Shown here one piece after another: positions 5,450 to 8,119 of a stretch of DNA of 8,119 bases (its first letter is position 1; the number at the start of each line of letters is the position of its first letter). The position numbers were made by a program, and so were the translations under genes. The DNA comes from an uncultured Spirochaetaceae bacterium (GTDB lineage: Bacteria > Spirochaetota > Spirochaetia > Treponematales > Treponemataceae), in NCBI GenBank assembly GCA_902772605.1, contig CACYBG010000094.1:1-8119 (forward strand). Reading direction: 5' to 3'. The notes beneath the pieces are model-generated. The model made no database searches, was not told the origin of the DNA, and worked only from the letters and a program-made list of their open reading frames with translations.

Positions 5450-6787
5450 GTGAAAAAAGAGAAAGCAAACATACTTAATCAGATTGCACTGACCCTTACA
5501 AGGCATTACGACAGCGTATATTACGTCGAGATTGATACGAACCGCTACACGGAAGTCGTCGCATTGCAGGAATTCGAGGACATGATGATTCCGAAACAGG
5601 GCGATGATTTTTTTGCCGATTCCAGGAAAAACGCCCACAAGTGCATACATCCGAACGACCTTGAACTTGTAAACCAAATCTACGACAGGGCTCTGATGCT
5701 GGAAAGGCTTTCATCCGGCGAACCTTATTTTGTCGTCTACAGGCTTATCATAGGCGGAAAAATCATACACATGAGGCACAGCGAATACATCTGCGACGAC
5801 AGAAAATACATAGTGTGCTGCCTTGAAAACATAGAGGACGAATACAGGGAAAAAGAGGAACAGGAAAAGAACCTTGAGTCTGCAGAACGCATGGCACGCC
5901 TGGATGATTTGACCGGAGTCCGGAACAAAAAGGCGTTCAAGGAATACGTCGAAACCTTAGACGAAAAGATTAATGCCGGAAGCGAGAATTTGACGTTCGG
6001 AGTCGTCATGTGCGACATGAACGACCTGAAGCTCACCAACGACACGCGCGGACACAGTTTCGGTGATGAAGCAATACAGAGGACAAGCCGCATGATTTGC
6101 AACGCATTCATCCACAGTCCTGTTTTCAGAATCGGAGGAGACGAATTCGTTGCCGTAATAAGCGGACGCGACTATGAAAGGCGGGAATACCTTCTTAAAA
6201 AACTTAGGGAAGAGACCATAGCGAACGGGCGCACCCGCACGGGTCCTGTCGTTGCATCGGGACTTGCAGTTTATGAGCCTGGAACGGACGACAGTTTTTC
6301 CAAAGTGTTTGAACGCGCCGATCGCCTTATGTATGAAAACAAAAGTGTCCTGAAGGCAATGCGCATAAAGGACGACTTTACAAAAATGAAGCTCACGGAA
6401 GTTCCGATTCCCGACGAAAGAAAACGGCTGCTCGACGGACTTTTCGGAGCCTTGCATACGGTGGCCGGGGGCGGCTACATATATCTGACCGACATGAAAT
6501 ATGATTTTTCGCGCTGGTCCCTTTCGATGGTGGCAGATTTCGGGATGAGGTCTGAATACATGTACCATGCCGGCACTTTTTTTCAGGAGCTTGTACATCC
6601 GGATGACATCAAAATTTACAGGGAAGCCATGGACAGGATATTGAGCGACAAGGCAGAGGTCATCCCGATTGTCTACAGGGGAAGAAAAGCTGACGGAACC
6701 TATGTGCCGCTTGCGACGAGGGGATTCATCCTTATCGACAGCGAAGGATCTCCTGAATATTTCGGCGGAATCATAATTCAAAAATAA
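5450..6787 (+). CDS. Diguanylate cyclase, PAS-GGDEF-PAS
   Basis: This is a 445-residue cytoplasmic protein without membrane segments. Residues 15-130 look like a PAS_3-type sensor domain. A charged helix (130-150) leads into the GGDEF domain at 150-305. That domain has DDLTG (152-156), the metal and nucleotide segment CDMNDLKLTND with GHSFGDE (188-207), and an intact GGDEF signature at 229-233, so it should make c-di-GMP from two GTP. The position of the RxxD inhibitory site before GGDEF reads FIHS, so product inhibition through that site is absent. Residues 335-445 resemble a second PAS_3 domain (VHPDD at 382-386, then VIPIVYRGRKADGTY). The start is GTG 5450, supported by AGGGAG at 5438-5443 with 6 nt spacing; the overlapping ATG at 5448 is followed at once by TGA. 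The signals sensed by the PAS domains are unknown. Confidence 0.93.
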   Translation: MKKEKANILNQIALTLTRHYDSVYYVEIDTNRYTEVVALQEFEDMMIPKQGDDFFADSRKNAHKCIHPNDLELVNQIYDRALMLERLSSGEPYFVVYRLIIGGKIIHMRHSEYICDDRKYIVCCLENIEDEYREKEEQEKNLESAERMARLDDLTGVRNKKAFKEYVETLDEKINAGSENLTFGVVMCDMNDLKLTNDTRGHSFGDEAIQRTSRMICNAFIHSPVFRIGGDEFVAVISGRDYERREYLLKKLREETIANGRTRTGPVVASGLAVYEPGTDDSFSKVFERADRLMYENKSVLKAMRIKDDFTKMKLTEVPIPDERKRLLDGLFGALHTVAGGGYIYLTDMKYDFSRWSLSMVADFGMRSEYMYHAGTFFQELVHPDDIKIYREAMDRILSDKAEVIPIVYRGRKADGTYVPLATRGFILIDSEGSPEYFGGIIIQK

Positions 6788-6797
6788 TTCAGACCGT

Positions 6798-7001
6798 CTA
6801 CAGGCTGCAAACTATCGCCCAATTCCTGAAAAACGGTCCGTAACCGCCATCGTTCCACAATTTCAGGAATTCATCATGGGCGTAATACCTGTTTCCCGCC
6901 TTGCATTCACCGCAATTGTTCAGAGTCTGCCGATAGAAAAGATTTCCGTCCATTTTCAAATGGCATGACTCTTTGTAAGGGGCGACGGCATTACCCTGCA
7001 A
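6798..7001 (-). CDS. Short coding-like frame, possible gene remnant
   Basis: A minus-strand frame of up to 67 residues ends at TAG 6798-6800. From ATG 6953 it would be 51 residues. Its sequence (CGECKAGNRYY, then HDEFLKLWNDGGYGPFFRNW) looks protein-like in composition and codon choice, but I do not recognise a family. There is no Shine-Dalgarno at either possible start, and upstream the frame runs into an 18-base T-tract on this strand. It may be the 3' end of a decayed or frameshifted gene, or chance. It is convergent with the GGDEF gene, ending 10 bp from its stop. Confidence 0.25.
   Translation of the reverse strand: MQGNAVAPYKESCHLKMDGNLFYRQTLNNCGECKAGNRYYAHDEFLKLWNDGGYGPFFRNWAIVCSL
6800..6892. 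repeat. Imperfect inverted repeat
   Basis: The core is a perfect 11-bp inverted repeat, AATTCCTGAAA (6821-6831) and TTTCAGGAATT (6861-6871), around 29 nt. Further pairs lie outside in the same order: CGCCCA (6816-6821) with TGGGCG (6877-6882) and ACAGG (6800-6804) with CCTGT (6888-6892). No T-tract follows on either strand, so it is not a standard terminator. It overlaps the short minus-strand frame. Confidence 0.45.
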
Positions 7002-7017
7002 AAAAAAAAAAAAAAAA
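7000..7017. repeat. Homopolymer tract of 18 A
   Basis: An uninterrupted run of 18 A on the plus strand (T on minus) lies in the 494-bp gap between the GGDEF and acetyltransferase genes (6788-7281). Such tracts change length easily during replication. Apart from the short minus-strand frame and the inverted repeat, I see nothing supported in the remainder of this gap (7018-7221). Confidence 0.9.
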
Positions 7018-7221
7018 TTGCGGTGAGTGCAAAAACTGAAAAACGGTTTTCAAAAGGACATTTCTTTTCTTCATTCCAAGCTTTTCCATTCGCAGGCATG
7101 ATAGCATGTTTCCATTTTTTTTGTCCCGAACTTTTTTTCCTGTGGAGGTGGAAATTTTCAGTGAATTGCGGTAGATTTGTAGACGGGTTCAGCCATGTTC
7201 CGCATGCATTTTCGATAGATG

Positions 7222-7249
7222 TTGCGGAAAGGCCGCTGAACTTTATGTT
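7222..7249 (+). promoter_or_regulatory. Candidate promoter of the acetyltransferase gene
   Basis: TTGCGG (7222-7227) and TATGTT (7244-7249) are separated by 16 bp. The predicted start near 7256 leaves a short leader containing the AGGGAG ribosome binding site at 7268-7273. The match is modest. Confidence 0.3.
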
Positions 7250-7281
7250 TTTGTGCAAATATTGAAAAGGGAGTTTGGATT

Positions 7282-7857
7282 ATGGAATACAGAATCAGGA
7301 TGGCGAATGAAGGCGATGCAGAGGCAGTCCACGACATTTACGGAGCATACGTTCCGCTTGACTACGTGACGTTTACGGTTGAAAATCCTGACGTCGAATC
7401 ATACAGGGAAAAGATTTCAAAGACGCTTGAAAAATATCCGTTCATAGTGGCGGAAGCTCCCGACGGCAAGATACTCGGCTATGCGTGCGGCTCCCCCCTT
7501 CGACCCCATGATGCCTACCGCTGGAACGTCGAATGGACGATCATGATTTCACCTGATGCACCGAAAAGATGCGGAATTGCAACCGCCCTCTTCAGGGAAT
7601 TTTCAAGGATACTTTCCGAACAGGGATACCGCTACATATACGGAGTTCTTGTGGATACGAACGAAGCAAGCATTGAACTTCATAAGAGCCTCGGATTTAC
7701 GGAAGTCGGCCGTTTTGAGAACGCAGGTTTCAAGTCCGGTGCATGGAGGGGAATAGTCTGGATGGTAAGGAGGATAGGAAACGACGACGAAGCTCCTCAA
7801 ACTCCCCTTCCGCTTTCACAGGTGAATGCATTTCAGGATGGGGACAGACGAAATTGA
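7282..7857 (+). CDS. GNAT N-acetyltransferase, phosphinothricin acetyltransferase-like
   Basis: This is a 191-residue cytoplasmic enzyme of the PAT/MnaT branch of the GNAT family, which transfers acetyl from acetyl-CoA to the amino group of phosphinothricin-like compounds or of certain amino acids such as methionine derivatives. Family marks run in order: IRMANEGDAEAVHDIY at the N-terminus, YVTFTVENP (28-36), AYRWNVEW (78-85), the acetyl-CoA pyrophosphate loop KRCGIATAL (95-103), NEASIELHKSLGF (127-139) and GFKSGAWRGIVWMVR (149-163). The last 25 residues, rich in Asp, Pro and Gln, exceed the usual family length and look unstructured. ATG 7282 has AGGGAG 8 nt upstream. The gene stands alone between a long gap and a strong terminator. 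The substrate cannot be read from the sequence. Confidence 0.9.
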   Translation: MEYRIRMANEGDAEAVHDIYGAYVPLDYVTFTVENPDVESYREKISKTLEKYPFIVAEAPDGKILGYACGSPLRPHDAYRWNVEWTIMISPDAPKRCGIATALFREFSRILSEQGYRYIYGVLVDTNEASIELHKSLGFTEVGRFENAGFKSGAWRGIVWMVRRIGNDDEAPQTPLPLSQVNAFQDGDRRN

Positions 7858-7900
7858 ACTGAAATCCGGGCCTGATGCTATACACTTGATAAAACACATT

Positions 7901-7938
7901 AAAAAGTACAGGATTTTAATTTTCCTGTATTTTTTTTT
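7901..7938 (+). terminator. Rho-independent terminator of the acetyltransferase gene
   Basis: TACAGGA (7907-7913) and TCCTGTA (7923-7929) form a 7-bp stem with a 9-nt loop. Five A and a G before it can pair with the nine T that follow (7930-7938). It ends 81 bp after the stop codon. Confidence 0.85.
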
Positions 7939-7947
7939 AAATTTCTC

Positions 7948-7976
7948 TTGACTATTTCTCTGCATGGTGCCATACT
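7948..7976 (+). promoter_or_regulatory. Sigma70-type promoter of the gene at the right edge
   Basis: TTGACT (7948-7953, 5/6) and CATACT (7971-7976, 4/6) are spaced by exactly 17 bp, right behind the previous terminator. Transcription should start near 7983, leaving a leader of about 68 nt. Confidence 0.6.
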
Positions 7977-8003
7977 CCAGTTGAAATAAGGTTGTAGTAC
8001 ATA

Positions 8004-8015
8004 TTTTGTACAAAA
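8004..8015. promoter_or_regulatory. Perfect 12-bp palindrome in the leader, possible operator
   Basis: TTTTGTACAAAA is its own reverse complement and lies between the predicted transcription start and the ribosome binding site of the last gene. A related TTGTAGTACA occurs just before it (7992-8001). The position suits a repressor site, but no binding protein can be named. Confidence 0.3.
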
Positions 8016-8050
8016 ACCCATTTTTTCGTGTTAAAAAACAGGAGGTACTT

Positions 8051-8119
8051 ATGGCAAAGATTTCAGTTTCTTCATCAGCGGAAAAAGAGATGGCGCAAGT
8101 TGAAAAGGCTGTCGAGACA
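8051..8119 (+). CDS. Start of an unidentified gene, cut by the window edge
   Basis: ATG 8051 follows AGGAGG (8040-8045) with 5 nt spacing, the strongest translation signal in the window, and a good promoter lies upstream. Only 23 residues are present: MAKISVSSSAEKEMAQVEKA and three more. They are hydrophilic and alanine/serine/glutamate-rich with no signal peptide, and are too few to assign a family. The strong promoter and ribosome binding site suggest a well-expressed product. Confidence 0.7.
   Translation, partial: MAKISVSSSAEKEMAQVEKAVET

Noticed and set aside
5957..6781. 274-codon minus-strand frame opposite the GGDEF gene
   Set aside because: It is a shadow of the GGDEF gene, whose catalytic motif and PAS domains are unambiguous; the antisense product has no recognisable features.
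7023..7265. 80-codon plus-strand frame upstream of the acetyltransferase
   Set aside because: It is Phe-rich with low-complexity composition, has no ribosome binding site, and overlaps the candidate promoter of the next gene.

Overview
The window looks like ordinary chromosome of a host-associated bacterium of moderate GC content. The protein style (lysine- and aspartate-rich, with AGG arginine codons), strong Shine-Dalgarno sites and sigma70-type promoters fit a spirochaete such as Treponema. That assignment is a guess, because there is no rRNA, tRNA or other marker gene. No transposase, integrase, CRISPR array or phage gene is visible.

Left part (1-2463). A two-gene operon runs leftward: a FAD-dependent oxidoreductase of the phytoene-desaturase-like group, then a TetR-family regulator 28 bp downstream. 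In front of the oxidoreductase is a near-consensus promoter (TTGACA, 17 bp, TATATT) surrounded by four copies of a TGAAT-N4-ATTCA palindrome, three of them spaced exactly 15 bp apart. The simplest reading is that the TetR protein binds these boxes and controls its own operon. Downstream of the TetR gene, at the very edge of the window (1-145), lies a large imperfect palindrome that no gene explains.

Middle part (2474-5253). Two genes diverge from a shared 314-bp region. Leftward is an HD-domain hydrolase that keeps the catalytic residue pattern of the (p)ppGpp-hydrolase half of RelA/SpoT, but without a synthetase or regulatory domains. It has its own promoter and a strong terminator. Rightward is a 576-residue protein with an XRE-type helix-turn-helix, about 250 residues I do not recognise, and a C-terminal P-loop domain resembling shikimate kinase. 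A hairpin with a T-tract follows it.

Right part (5254-8119). A diguanylate cyclase with PAS-GGDEF-PAS layout is followed by about 490 bp without a convincing gene. That stretch holds a run of 18 A, a second imperfect palindrome and a coding-like short frame on the minus strand. Next come a GNAT acetyltransferase of the phosphinothricin-acetyltransferase type with a clear terminator, and then a promoter, a palindrome and the first 23 codons of a gene that leaves the window.

Functionally the window mixes candidate second-messenger enzymes (alarmone hydrolysis, c-di-GMP synthesis) with small-molecule-responsive regulation (TetR; HTH plus kinase-like ligand domain). The most unusual items are the HTH/unknown/shikimate-kinase-like fusion, the 15-bp-phased operator array and the palindrome at 1-145.
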